Shown: positions 12,870 through 24,963 of the stretch, one piece after another
Numbering within the stretch: position 1 is the first letter of the stretch
Layout of the letters: each line of letters begins with the position of its first letter
From: Hemibagrus wyckioides
Taxonomy: Eukaryota > Chordata > Actinopteri > Siluriformes > Bagridae
Length of the DNA stretch: 64,000 nucleotides
Assembly: GCF_019097595.1 (NCBI RefSeq)
Contig: NC_080710.1
Span: forward strand, 8,309,780 to 8,373,779
Reading direction: 5' to 3'
Made by a program: the position numbers and the translations under genes
Notes under the pieces: generated by a model
The model's database searches: none
What the model was told of the DNA's origin: nothing
The model's input: only the letters and a program-made list of their open reading frames with translations

Positions 12870-15104
12870 TATGTCTGGCTTCAGTGTCAATCATGGTGAC
12901 TCCTACAGTGGATGTGCTTAAAGATGAAACTGCCCGGCTGCCCTGTTCCTACAACACCACCGGGTCTATTGCTGTGGTCCAGTGGTTCATTGTAAGTACA
13001 TTCAGTTCACTCCTCTATATTTTTTTATCTACTCTGTCTTTACACACTCAATATATTGCATCATCTGTGTCTGAGCTAGGAGGGGAAATGTAGTGTGTTA
13101 CATGGTATCAAACCGTGTGTCTGTGTGTGTTTGTGTGTGTGTGCACATATCCATTTATACAGTCAATTCTATAATGCTGATGAGAGTATCTTTGTTTTTG
13201 CTTAAAGCAAGATAAATAAAAGTGATAACTGCCAAAACCACACAGCTATCTTTAGTGAAATTCTGACAGCTGTAATATGCCTCGCTTTTACGCGTATCTC
13301 AATCACACGTCTGGTTAAACCACATTATTAGAGCTGTCTCTATTTATAGCCTCAGATGTAAAACTGGCTTCTTATCAGCATAACATCATCTTTGTAGAAA
13401 GTAAATATTTTTGGAAATGTTTCTTGTTTTTTTTGCCTGTAGGCTACAGTTTTGCTGCAGTAATGGGAAAAAACCCACACCATCACCACCATCACAACTG
13501 TGTACTGGACTGATTTGGGTCATTCTCTCTCTCTCTCTCTCTCTCCCTCTCTCAGGAGTCTGCTGGCACACGGAAGCGTGTAGCTTTCAGGTCACTCACA
13601 GACTCTGCCATTGATAAAGACACACTGTTAACAGACCGCGTCACCATGGAAACCGACATGACCCTGGTCATCTCTTCAGTAAAGGTGACAGATGAGAGGA
13701 GCTTCTTCTGCCAGGTGGACGGAGGACCTGTGGGTACCTCAGAGGCTGAGACCAAACTCAGAGTTTTCGGTAAGTCTTCTGCCAGTAAGTGAGGTGCATA
13801 CCAAGGCGCATCACTGATTGGTGAATTGAATTTGCACATGAGGATATATGATTACTGGAGCTCTTCAAGAACCAGACACCACCACCACCACCTAATGTAG
13901 TCCCTGGTGTCTAGTTTAAGGTCGTTGTCCACAGAGTAAATGTTATACTACATATATGGACCTGAGCTTCCTTAATTCTATTTATTAGCCTAATTAGCTG
14001 ATCAGAGGTCAGTTAAAACAGTGAACGTTGCATATTTGACTCAGTTGATTAGCACAGCTAGGCTAGTTCACCAATCATGTCTGATGGATGTCATTCCTCT
14101 GGCCTTAAGACAGTGTGTGTGTGTGTTTGTGTATGAGTGTGTGATGGTAGGGTTGAATAAGTGTTAATGACTTGATCTCGAAAAACAACCTCTTATCACG
14201 TCCAAACCTTCAAACCTCTCGGTCAGATCTATATTAATTTGTCAGACGCTTATTTAGAAATGTCCAGCGGGGACAGGCTACTAAAGACCTTTAATAAGAG
14301 GGCTTAACCTTTTTTTCTTTTCATGCCAAACATCAATACCCTGAAGCAGAACACTTGACCTGAAGTTACTCCAGAGACTATATTACACTATATTACACCA
14401 CATGGTCTCCAGGCCTCCAGGCCTAAATGTTCCAATTTCATGGAAATAGTCCATATGCCAGAAATCCACTTTATTCTACTTGGTATAAGAAAGCATTAGT
14501 GTGTGCTAGGTGTGTTTAATCTTCACCTGTATTTACTGTCCCACACGTGTGCATGTGAATACGTGCGAAATGTATTCATTATGACTAGTGTATATATTAC
14601 TGTTTGTGTACACGGGCTGTGTCCTGTTCCTATCCAGACGTACCAGAGAGAGCCGTAATTGCTTTAATGATGGTGAATGACTCTCCTCCCCAGAGAGCGC
14701 TGACTCATGCAGCGGGGCTAATGGCTAATGGTGCGGGGAAATGAGCTTGGGGAGAGACAGGAGGTTGTAGTAGTGTATAATGCAGCTCTAACATACCCAG
14801 ATGCTTTTCTGATGCTCTCTTATTATCATCTCAATCATCTTAAACTACTTTCCAGTTCTGTATAAATGACCAGATTTAACAATCATTTTCTAACACAGTT
14901 GCAAAGAGTTAGTTATGTGTAAGGCTGGGGATTAAATCTTTTTTCATTTAATAAATAAGACTAGTTTTGGTTGGACTTGGGTCAGTAAACACCATGAGGT
15001 CATTGGTTATTTTCCTGGAACAGCACAAAAGTGTTTTATTCCTTACGTAATATATAAACTCTCTCTCTCTCTTTCTCTGTCTGTCTGACTGTCTCTCTCT
15101 CTTC

Positions 15105-15136
<32 letters not shown>

Positions 15137-15185
15137 GTCTGTCTCTCTGTCTGTCTCTTTCTCTCCCTGTCTGTCTGTTTGTCTC

Positions 15186-15252
<67 letters not shown>

Positions 15253-17066
15253 TTCATTTTCTCTCTCAGATGCTCCAGAAAAGCCAGTGGTGTCTGAAAA
15301 CAAACAAGTCATTCCTTTAAGCCCAGATGGCCCAGTTGCACATCAGGTATGTTTTGTCCAGAGCTTAGGTCTTTTGATTTTAAGTAGCACATTTTATATT
15401 CCAAATAACTGGAAAAAAAACTAATATTTCACTATAACATGGTGTTATTTTCAGGTGGGCAAATGCACAAGCAACAACGGTCACCCGGAGCCTCGTATCA
15501 TCTGGTTTAAAGACTCTAATCCACTGCCAGAGGTGTTAGATCCTAAAGAGAGTGAGTAATGAACTCTCCTTACATTAGCTGATAAACCTAAACTCTAAAG
15601 TTCTCTAAAGTGTGGAAGGCTTTTTTATACAAAATGTGGCTACTTGATTTGCTTATATCAAAGTTGTGTGAGCAACATTTAGAGCCCATTGTGTAATGTT
15701 TTTGTAACGTTGCCAAAGTGTTATCTTCGTAACTTTTTTTTTCTGGGAAACTGAACCTTTAAAAATCTCTCTATTTCCGTCAGAGATCTACATGGTCCCA
15801 GGTGTGGTGAAGGAGTCCTCAGGTCTCTTCACAGTCACAAGCACTCTGCATCTCCAACCCGAGAAGAAGGACGCCAAGTCAGTGTTCCACTGCACTGTGG
15901 AGTACCGTATGCCAAACGGCGAGATCAAAAAGGAGAACTCTGAACCTTTTAACCTCACCCTGCTCTGTGAGTCACGCACTCGTGCATGGACGTCGTCGTC
16001 ATCTCTCTCCGAATCTCTGTGAAGCTCTGCTCATCCTCATTCTCTTCTTCTTCCTCCAGACCCAGCCGAGAAAGTGAACTTCGAACTGTTGAACACAGCA
16101 CCGATCAAAGAGGGAGATGATGTCCAGATGAAATGTGAGACGGACGGAAACCCTCAGCCTCAGTTTGAGTTCACCATAAATGATGTGAGGGTCACTTTTT
16201 AGTACCAGATGCCCACTGCTCCTTCTTCCTTTCACTGTTGCTCATTCTTTGAGTCTTTTCCATGCAGGGCAAACCATACACTAGTGACACCGGATTGTGG
16301 ATTGTGCACAGCGTCACACGCAATGATGCAGGGACCTACAAGTGTGAAGCTATGGACTTCGATGCTCTGGATGCTGACCTGGTCAAGACTCTCACCTTCA
16401 ACGTGCACCGTGAGTCACTAGAAAGACAGAAGTTAAAATATTTGTGAATTTAATTCAGAGGAACTTTACTTAGATACACTTATATTCAACACTGTAAAGA
16501 GTTCATATAACGCCATGGGTACATTTAATCAACAACTCACTGTTGTATAAAAATGTATTAGAATAGAAATCTGGCTATGCAATAAAATGATACACTCCAC
16601 CATCATTATACCTGTGTTCAGAACCTTAATGAAAGCAAATCTTTTATTTTACTCTCTCTCAGATCTGGACCCAGTGTCCGTGGTGCCAGCTGGCCCTTTG
16701 ATGATTAATAAAGGTGAGCCCATTGAGCTTCAATGCAAGACCAGGTCTTCTGATGAGTACACCCTCTCATGGATGAAGGCAAGTCAGAAATCCCTCCATC
16801 CTGTTCTACTTTATTGTCCTTTCTCATGGCGATCATAATTATGATTTCCGGTATGATCACAGTGATGATAATGATGTGTGTGTGTGTGTGTGTGTGTGTA
16901 CAGGATGGTAAACAGCTGTCTCAGAAGGGCTCGCTGTCTCTGCAGTCTGCAAGTTTGGATAATGCTGGCAACTATGTGTGTATTGCGTCAGTCCCCTCAG
17001 TGCAAGGCCTGCAGAAGCAAGCTAATATCACAGTAATTGTCACAGGTACAACATGTGTGTTTGTGT

Positions 17067-17098
<32 letters not shown>

Positions 17099-18944
17099 TT
17101 GTGTGTGATACAGACAAACGAGAAACACTTCAGCCCAGGAACTTGTTTGTAGGTGTCTCTTGTGAGGCACTATATACAATATGGTACACATACTCTTTGT
17201 GCATCATCCACCCGTCCGTCAATCCGCCTGTCCGTCCATCCATCCATCCATCCATCACTGCTCTACGCCGCTTATCCTACTGGATCACAGGATGACATTT
17301 CTGGCATTTGGCGGATGCTCTAATCCAGAGTGATGTACAAAGGTTCTTTAAATACTGGATCAATAGGTCACAGACTTAGCATACTATTAGGCTAAAAAAA
17401 TGAGAAATAAGAGACAAATAAGAGCTAGTTTAAGTGTTTCAGGAACAGGTAGGTCTTCAGTCGTCGTTTGAAGGCTGTACGGCCATCTAGGGGAAGTTCA
17501 TTGCACCACCTTGGTGCCAGAACAGAGAAGACTCTAGATGTATACCTACCATTTTATCTGAGAGATGGTAAGTCAATGGAAGCCTATGGATGAGTCAAGG
17601 GTGTGTGATGTTATCCGGAAAGGCCCGGTGTGGGTGTAGGTTTTCATTCCAACCAAGCAGGAGTCTACTGAACAATAAGATCGACTGGTTGAACACAGAC
17701 AGATGAGATCAGATAAGATCGGACACTCCAGGAATAACTGATGGCGGCATCCACTTGCAACAAAACAACCAAATGTTTGGCATTGAAGATGTTTTTATTG
17801 CTGAGGAAACCCAGAAGTCAAATCGATAGCCCGAGTGTACCAGTGGCGCTACGAGATGCTGTCAGAACAGAGCTGTAGATGTTTTTGCTCTACTTTACTC
17901 TAGAGTGTAAAAGATTGTGGCCGGAGTTTCCTTCAAAAAAAAAACAAAAGACATTGACATTGTGTGTTTCAAATAGTCATTAAATAAATCTGAGATAAGC
18001 CTTGTGTTGCCTCTCATAAGCTCCTGTTTCTGTTCGGCACAGGATGTGACGGCGTAATCTCATTCTCTTTTTTTTGTCAGCAAACAGCACAGTGATGTTT
18101 GCACCATTTTCGCAGGTCTGGAGATATCGCAAAACCCTAACCAATAATTATTTCTGAATTCCTCTATGCTATTTCAGAGGCTTGTGAACTTCTAATAAGT
18201 AGTTCCACTAAAGCTTGTGTTTTAGTTAGGGTGCAGTGTCATTTTATTTGTTCCATAAATCCTGCTGATCCTGTATAATTATAGATCTTGCCTAAGTTCC
18301 AGGTGCACTCTTTCATGGGTTCTTCATTACAACGAAATAATCCAGCGAGATCTCTAATGTTACAGATCCTTTTTTTTTTAAACAGTGGATTAGGATCAGG
18401 TCATAGCTGTGATGCAGGGTGTGCTTATCTTTCCCATGCTACTGAAACAGAAACAATACGTATTTCAGATGCATATTAGGGCTGTGGCCTGTACAGACAA
18501 TAGCTGGGATGGGTTTGGACTAGCTCTGATCTTCACGTCCCCTTCCTCAGCCAAATCTGATAACAGCACAGAGCAGGAATATTTGTTAGGTAAGAAGATT
18601 GTGGATAAAATGTGTGTATCATTAGATTTGTGTGTGTTTTGGACCGTGTACGTGTTTGGTGAGGTTCTGTGGCGGTCAGTTATTAACGCTTCCATTAGCT
18701 TCCATTAGCTGATATGAAAATGCGCAATAAGTCACAGCTTGAGGAAACTCACTTATCCAAATGTATGACTAAAATCTGTATAAACACGCTCAGATTTCTA
18801 ATGAAACCCAATTTTCCCTGTCTCCTTTTTGTATTTTATTACTGCTTTTAAGTACTCTTATCACTGATCCGATGGACATTTGATAAAATGCACCTCTAGA
18901 ATTTGTAAGAATGTTGAATTGGTTTTCCTGACATTTCTGCTTCT

Positions 18945-18986
<42 letters not shown>

Positions 18987-19954
18987 GTAGGTCAGCCTGA
19001 GATTGATGAGCCCATAACCGGAATGGTTGCAAAGCAGGGAGATATGGTCACTCTCAGGTGTTCTGCTCAAGGCTATCCTGCTCCACAGTTCACCTGGAAA
19101 CCGTCTGGAAAGGAGGTGTGTGTGTGTGTGTCATTATTTGAGAGCACATCTGCACAATCACCCATGATATCAGTTCATCTACCTGGTGTATCATTTCAAT
19201 TATGGAGCAGTTATGCAAATGTTAGTGCTGTAATGCTCGAATCTGATTGGTCAGAAGGTCTCTAATGCAAATTGCAGCATATACATATATATGCAGAATA
19301 TATTAGAGGAGCTCGTGAGGAAATGACTGGTTATGGCTGTTATAAGGGTTAACAGAGAACTAACTCATCTAACAGACATTCCACAACAGTAAATGTTGCC
19401 AGAAGCAGTGGAGGTGTTGCTTATTAAATGAAACACTGGAATAGTTGGGAAATAATCAGCTTTGGGATGGTAAAGGTAACTTTTTTCAGTTCTGGCAGAA
19501 TCACATCTCTGTCTCATCACTGAGTATATTCTGATAACTGCATCATTGTACTGTGAAAGCAGTGTTACACATAAATATATATATGTTTCAATTCCTTTCT
19601 CTCATTCTCTTTCCCTGTGTGTGTGGGTGTGGGTGTGTGTTTTTACCTGTGTGTGTGTTTGTACCTATGTGTGCGTGTGGGTTTGTACCTGTGTGTGCAC
19701 GTGTATGTATTGTGTGTGTGCTTGTACCTTTTTGTGTGTGTGTGTTCACATGTGTATTGTGTGTGTGTGGTGTATGTGTGTGTGTGTGTTTGTGTGTTTT
19801 TTTCATGTGTGTTTGTGTGTGTATTTGTACATATGTGTGCATGTGTTTGTGTGTGCGTTTGTACGTATGTGTGTGTGTTTGTACGTATATGTTCATGTGT
19901 GTGTGTATGCATGTGTGTGTGTTTCTGTGTGTGTGTTTGTGTGTGTTCACGTGT

Positions 19955-19989
<35 letters not shown>

Positions 19990-21046
19990 ATGTGCGTGTG
20001 TTTTTTTGTTGTGTGTCTGTGTGTTTGCGTGTGTATTTCTACATATGTGTGCATGTGTTTGTGTGTGCGTTTGTACGTATATATGTGTGTGTGTTTGTAC
20101 GTATGTGTTCATGTGTGTTTGCATGTGTGTGTATGCATGTGTGTGTGTGTGTATAGTCAGTAATATTAAATGGGAATAAGATCATCAGTACCGTCACCCT
20201 GGAGGCCACAGCCGCTGTTCTGAAGGATGGTGTCACTTGTGAGGCAAACAACATCCACGGTGCAGACAGCAGGAAGTTCACAGTCGAAATCAAGTCAGGT
20301 AGGTTCTTTTTATTATTTAAACCTCATCTACATAATGTAAAGCTGTGTTCAAGCATAAGAACCTAATCCACACACTTCTCCTTTTCTTTTACAGACAACG
20401 AAGCCGATTCAAACGATGCACAAGGTAGACACCTGAGCCTGCTCTCTGTCCTCTTCTCCTCCCTTTCTGGACTTTGCCTTCTCCATACTCTGTAGCCTAG
20501 CTCTTCCAGCATTGTACATTGTATATTGTGTATTGCTAACAGAACCACTGTGTATATTGTATATTGGATTATGTTTCCGTCTTTGTATGATGTCCGTCCT
20601 CACTTTTGTGGGATTTGCTTCCGACTTTTTTCCTGCTTGGGGACAATAAAGAATTTGGTTCTATTTTCCTCTCCTCTCCATCCTTCTTGTCACTGCTTGA
20701 GGTGTTACCTTTCCTTCTCGTTTCTTCCTCCTCACGTCTGCTAGCGCGTGTGCGTGTGTGCGTGTGTGTGTGTGGTCACTGTAGTGTTTGCGTCTAATCA
20801 TGGTGGTGGGCTTGTCACATATATGTGAGTACTTTTTCAATGTCACTGGGGGTTATGTCTATGCTTATGGTTTCTGCCCTGGGACTCAACTCTTTCTCTT
20901 CTTACATTGCTGCTCAAAGGAAGCCCAGTGTTTGCAACAGGTCTGTATGCTTGCTGCTGCTGTGTGTGTGTGTGTGTGTGTGTGTGTTGTGTGTGTTTGA
21001 TTGCAATATCACATGGGAACATTTGTGTATCATTCTAAGCTCTATT

Positions 21047-21077
<31 letters not shown>

Positions 21078-21389
21078 TTGTGTGTGTGTGATAGCTTAGT
21101 TAAGGGCGTTTACCTCTCTTTTTTGTCTTCATTTCTCATGTGGCACAATGTCAATGGCGCTTAATAGTTAACAATCCCTTATTGTTCTTCTTTGTTTCCT
21201 TCCCACCATTTCTGCTACTCCCACCTCCCCTCCACCTCCAACTCTTTCTTGTCCTTCTCATCATCCTCTATCCAAAACCTTCCTCCTCTTCTTCCTCATC
21301 TCATCTCTCATGTCCTATCTCTCATCTCTTGTGTCCCTTTACTTGCATTCACTCATCATCCACAATTTTTCCTTCTCTCTTCTCCACCA

Positions 21390-21431
<42 letters not shown>

Positions 21432-24108
21432 TTCTGTGTTATGATCTTCTAGCTGAGGGTCAGCAGGGTGGCTCCAAAGGAGTGGTGGTTGCAGTGTTGG
21501 CGTGTGTACTGCTGTTGCTCCTGCTGGTGGCTCTTCTCTATTTCCTCAGTAAGAAGGGCAGGATGGCTTGCCGCAAGAATGAGAAGAAAGATGCGTGAGT
21601 ATCTAAGAGGAACTGAGAACTCAGTGTTTATACGGTTATACACCCTTAATCTTTTTATTGTGCTCCTTTACCACTGGACAGTGTGACGATACGCTACAGT
21701 TACTAATCTGAATCCTGAACCATCACCACCCTGGTTGGATTTCTGTGATGTTATCTCCTCACAAAAAATACCCCTGGGAGATTAGGAGTTCTCTGGAGTG
21801 TGTGACATCATCTCCGACACAATGCTAGTGTTAACAGTAAATAATAGACGCAGCAGTGGCAACAATGAGGAAAGGTCAAAGCCTGAATGACCAACCAGTT
21901 AGAACGTTCCAGATTTTGCCTTTGCATCCAATACATGCTTTCCCACAGATCGGATCGGACTGTTTTAACATGTCACATTTCTTTGGTCTCATATCTGTCT
22001 TCTAACAAGAACACATCTCTGTTGAATAATTAATTCACATCAGAATAATGAATTCACATAATTATATACACAGCATTTTAATGTTATACTCGAAAGCAGG
22101 TAATAGGTTTGTGGTACATTTCAATGTAGAGATCAGCAATCAGCATGCTGGACATATTCAGGTCAAGAAGAAATAAAAAACGCCATAGAGTTAGCTTTTT
22201 TTTTTTTTTTTACTTTTACTGCTTTTTTTTTTACTTTTATTGCTTTTACTGGAAGTGCTATGCTGAGTGATGTGTAGGTATGTGAGAGGAACCAGCAATT
22301 AGACTGCAGTCAGGATTGTTTTTCTTTCACATTGTAGTCAGTTTTTCCCCTCACGCTCACCACATTCATCCCCCTATATATTACTTAGTAATATAGTTAA
22401 TCCCCAATTCAATTCACTAGCACTTTTAACAGTGGATATTGTCACAAAAGCAGTTTACAGAATTATAGCAATCCAGGAAATGAATTATATAAGTTAAATT
22501 TATTCCTAATGAACAAGCCAGAGGTTATGGTGATGATGGTGAGGAAAAACTCCCTGAGACGAAATGAGGAAGAAACCTTGAGAGGAACCACGCTCAGAAG
22601 GGAAGCTGTCCTCCTCTGGGTGACACCAGAGAGTGCGATTATAAATAATATCCCTTCTATAAGAGTGCAAATGTGTAACCAGGAAATTGATTCTAGTTTT
22701 AACATGAAGTTTTAACATACGTTCATCACTCATCAATTCCCTGAATATAGGCAGCACTCTCGATGTGTTCTGTTGTTGTGAAAACTGAATGAGAACGCAG
22801 AGAGAGAGGAAAAGACACAGAAATTGAGATTTGACCCGTCTCATGTTACATGGCCATTTATCAGATTTACACTAAACAGCCAAAACACACACCACCATCA
22901 CACACACTTTCCCCACATAGTTCTTTATAGGCCCAAGAATTACAATTTTGCAAACCTGTTCCAGTCTGATCATGCCCCTGTGCACAAAGCAAGCTCCATG
23001 AAAATATGGCTTGTCAAGGATGATGTAGAAGAACTCCTGCTCAGAACCCTAACTCTGAACACCTTTTGGAATGAACTGGAACGCTGACTGCACCCCAGGC
23101 TTCCTGGTCTAACATCAGTGCCTGACCTCAATACCACTCTTATGGCTGAATGAACACAAATTCCTACATTCACGCTCCAGAAATCTAGTGGAAAGCTTTC
23201 CCAGAAAAGTGGAGCTTATTATAATAGCACTAATGTTATCTTCAGCATGCTCATACGGGCGTGATAGTCAAGTGTTCATAAAGAAAATCAGCTTTGTGTC
23301 ACTTCAGTCAGGTAAACATCAGCCAAACACTACTGATGAAGATGGCATCCATTGGTAGCTATTAATTATTATCATGTAAAGACTCAATAATTCATGCTGT
23401 ACAATTTTTTGCACTGTTACCAGCTCCACCCATATGTCCCTTTTGTTACTTCCTGCCATATTTATGATACATATTCCAAGTGAGCAGCCCATCTGAGTAG
23501 TATTTACGACTTCTGAAGTTTTTAGCTAGCTCCAGATTTGAGTGACATTTGAGTTTTTTTTTACCCTCAGGAGTCGACAAAGGCTCCAGCAAGATCACTT
23601 GGATGTTTTTTCCATTTAACAACAGCAACTAGTTAAAACACTCTGTCATTTTTAACAGTTCAGTTTGCAGTTCATGTGTATTTACAGTATGTTTTTAGTC
23701 ACACTGAGTCTTTTCCCAGTAAATTCCCAGAGCATCTGAGAAAAATGTTGACATTCCCAACTGTTCACACTGTAATTCCGCCTTTACACTGTTTAGATAA
23801 AAAGAAGTCTTAGTGGCTAAATCAGTAGCCTCAGTGATTAGCTAGTCTGTGCTCAGAGTGCTTAGCAGCACTGTTTTCATGACTGTCAGGTATTTGCCTT
23901 CCTGTATCAGAATTTCCATTTGAACACACCATTATTTATAGTCTGGGTCACTTAGCAATGGAAACAACAATCAAATGAGGGATGACAGATTTGACATACC
24001 ACACTGTCCAGTAGAAAGTGTCCACATGGCCTGCATATAGAAAACTAGAGCTGTGCATTAATTGTTGCAGTTAATGTTCTAAATATTACAAATATAGGTA
24101 ATAATGGG

Positions 24109-24192
<84 letters not shown>

Positions 24193-24963
24193 GTTGATGG
24201 TATATATATGTATATTACAGTTGCTAAATAAATAAATAAATAAATTGAAACATACTTATAATACAGCTCTGAGGAACACCTCACATTTGCAACACCTTAG
24301 ATAGAACTTACTAGAACTGGAAATTATGATGTTTTGATAAGTAGATAGTCCAGGAATTCTAGTTCAAAAATAAAATCGAAGTATAAAAAATAATTGAGGA
24401 TTAGTTAATAATATAACTATTGTTATAAGCACTATACAGGAGGTACAAGTGGCAGGATAGATAACCTGGAAATAGACTGTGGGAGTCTGTATAATAGTAG
24501 AATAAGAATAGAAGCAGGGATAAAAAAACAAATATAACACAGATCTCACCAGAGATTTAGTAAAAGAGTCAAGGTCACATTCTTATGTATCCGTATCGTA
24601 ACAGACTCCCAACACAATATGTTGTTTAATAATTGTAATGATGCACATGTTTGTACATTTCCACCCATTCTATGTGATTTACAGAGTATTTTTTTCTGCA
24701 CTTTCTCTTCTGCACTAACCCCTTTGTGTACACGCAGTGCGTCTGCGGAGACGAACAATGACATTGTGGTGGAGATGAAATCCAACAAGCCCACTGAAGA
24801 GTCAGGGCTGCTTAATAAACCCCATGGAGAGCAGGTAAGAGGTTACAGGTCAAAGTCCATAACCCTGATAGAGTCGTTTGGTTGTGTACACATCCTGAGC
24901 ACCATGGTACGCGGTGCCATGGGAACTGAAGTGACCATTGTATTCTCTCCTCTCCATTAGTGA
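12870..24963 (+). CDS. bcam: Basal cell adhesion molecule-like (BCAM/MCAM family), five Ig domains
   Basis: Type I membrane adhesion receptor; the family binds laminin or other cell-surface partners. Exons, all in consistent phase: 12870-12991, 13556-13769, 15270-15346, 15455-15551, 15784-15966, 16060-16184, 16268-16409, 16663-16778, 16904-17045, 18551-18589, 18991-19115, 20157-20298, 20395-20424, 21453-21594, 24738-24834, and the stop TGA at 24961. This gives 598 residues after the signal exon. Ig disulfide cysteine pairs are C26/C93, C142/C207, C257/C299, C345/C385 and C443/C489. Domain order fits V-V-C2-C2-C2. The membrane segment is about 529-550, followed by KKGR. The tail has EESGLL, which matches a [DE]xxxLL sorting signal. 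The 'KTL...LDP' linker before Ig4 recalls BCAM, while VVEMKS and KKG in the tail recall MCAM. I favour bcam because apoc2 is nearby. mcam is the alternative. No promoter is firmly identified. Confidence 0.8.
15057..15268. repeat. CT-rich microsatellite abutting bcam exon 4
   Basis: About 210 bp of CT with GTCT and TTCT interruptions, ending at the TCAG acceptor of the exon at 15270. The Glu-Arg or Ser-Leu frames in it are not genes. Confidence 0.9.
17296..17345 (-). repeat. SINE tail fragment in a bcam intron
   Basis: 'catttggcggatgctctaatccagagtgatgtac' is a reverse copy of the tail of the tRNA-SINE family at 437. A CCAT run with 'cgccgcttatcctac' just before it (17215-17285) is a scrap of repeat R2. 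The rest of this intron to 18550 shows nothing gene-like. Confidence 0.55.
18551..18589 (+). CDS. bcam: In-frame 39-nt microexon of bcam between Ig4 and Ig5
   Basis: A pyrimidine-rich ccttcctcag acceptor and a good GTAAGA donor flank 39 bases in phase 1-1. The 13 residues, AKSDNSTEQEYLL, include one NST glycosylation sequon. Flanking exons also meet in phase 1, so inclusion or skipping keeps the frame: Ig4 then joins Ig5 through one glycine. It is probably a regulated linker exon. Its use is inferred from splice signals and phase only. Confidence 0.6.
   Translation, partial: PNLITAQSRNIC
19617..20155. repeat. Long imperfect TG tract ending at a bcam splice acceptor
   Basis: About 540 bp of TG-rich DNA with TTTG, TATG and CATG variants. 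It ends in 'gtgtgtatag', the acceptor of the exon at 20157. The 178-208-residue Cys-Val and Thr-His frames in it are not genes. Confidence 0.95.
20395..20495 (+). CDS. bcam: Candidate alternative terminal exon of bcam encoding a GPI-type C-terminus
   Basis: Exon 20395-20424 (frame DNEADSNDAQ) stays open if its GTAGAC donor is not used. It adds GRHLSLLSVLFSSLSGLC plus LLHTL, then TAG at 20493-20495. Small residues, a short polar spacer and about 18 hydrophobic residues ending at the C-terminus with no basic tail form the standard layout of a GPI-anchor signal. An AATAAA lies at 20645-20650. The donor is weak at +4 to +6, which would favour read-through. The product would be a 541-residue, five-Ig, lipid-anchored form counted on the same scale as the main form. 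No transcript evidence is available here. Confidence 0.5.
20645..20650 (+). terminator. Intronic poly(A) signal AATAAA in bcam
   Basis: A canonical hexamer 150 bases after the read-through stop at 20493, followed by TTGG and T-rich sequence. It could end the GPI-type transcript. Confidence 0.45.
22430..22720 (-). mobile_element. Half of MITE-like repeat R3 in a bcam intron
   Basis: Begins 'agcacttttaacagtgg', then 'attgtcacaaaagcag', 'ggaaaaactccctgagacg' and 'gaggaagaaaccttgagagg', and ends after 'gataccagagtgcgatt'-like sequence. Related copies are at 36225-37186, 38640-39015, 52780-52862 and 57900-58090. Confidence 0.65.
22955..23225 (+). pseudogene. Tc1-like transposase relic
   Basis: Reads HAPVHKASSMK followed by a broken frame with FWNELER, then 'acatcagtgcctgacctc' and 'gtggaaagc'. 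This is the order found near the 3' end of the better-preserved element at 41422-42247. Stops and indels make it non-functional. Confidence 0.6.
24109..24192. repeat. ATCT tetranucleotide microsatellite
   Basis: About 21 uninterrupted ATCT units in the last long bcam intron. An AAAT run follows at about 24225-24243. Confidence 0.97.

Noticed and set aside
19546..20179. Overlapping frames of about 180-208 codons on both strands
   Set aside because: They encode only Val-Cys or Thr-His low-complexity runs from the TG tract.
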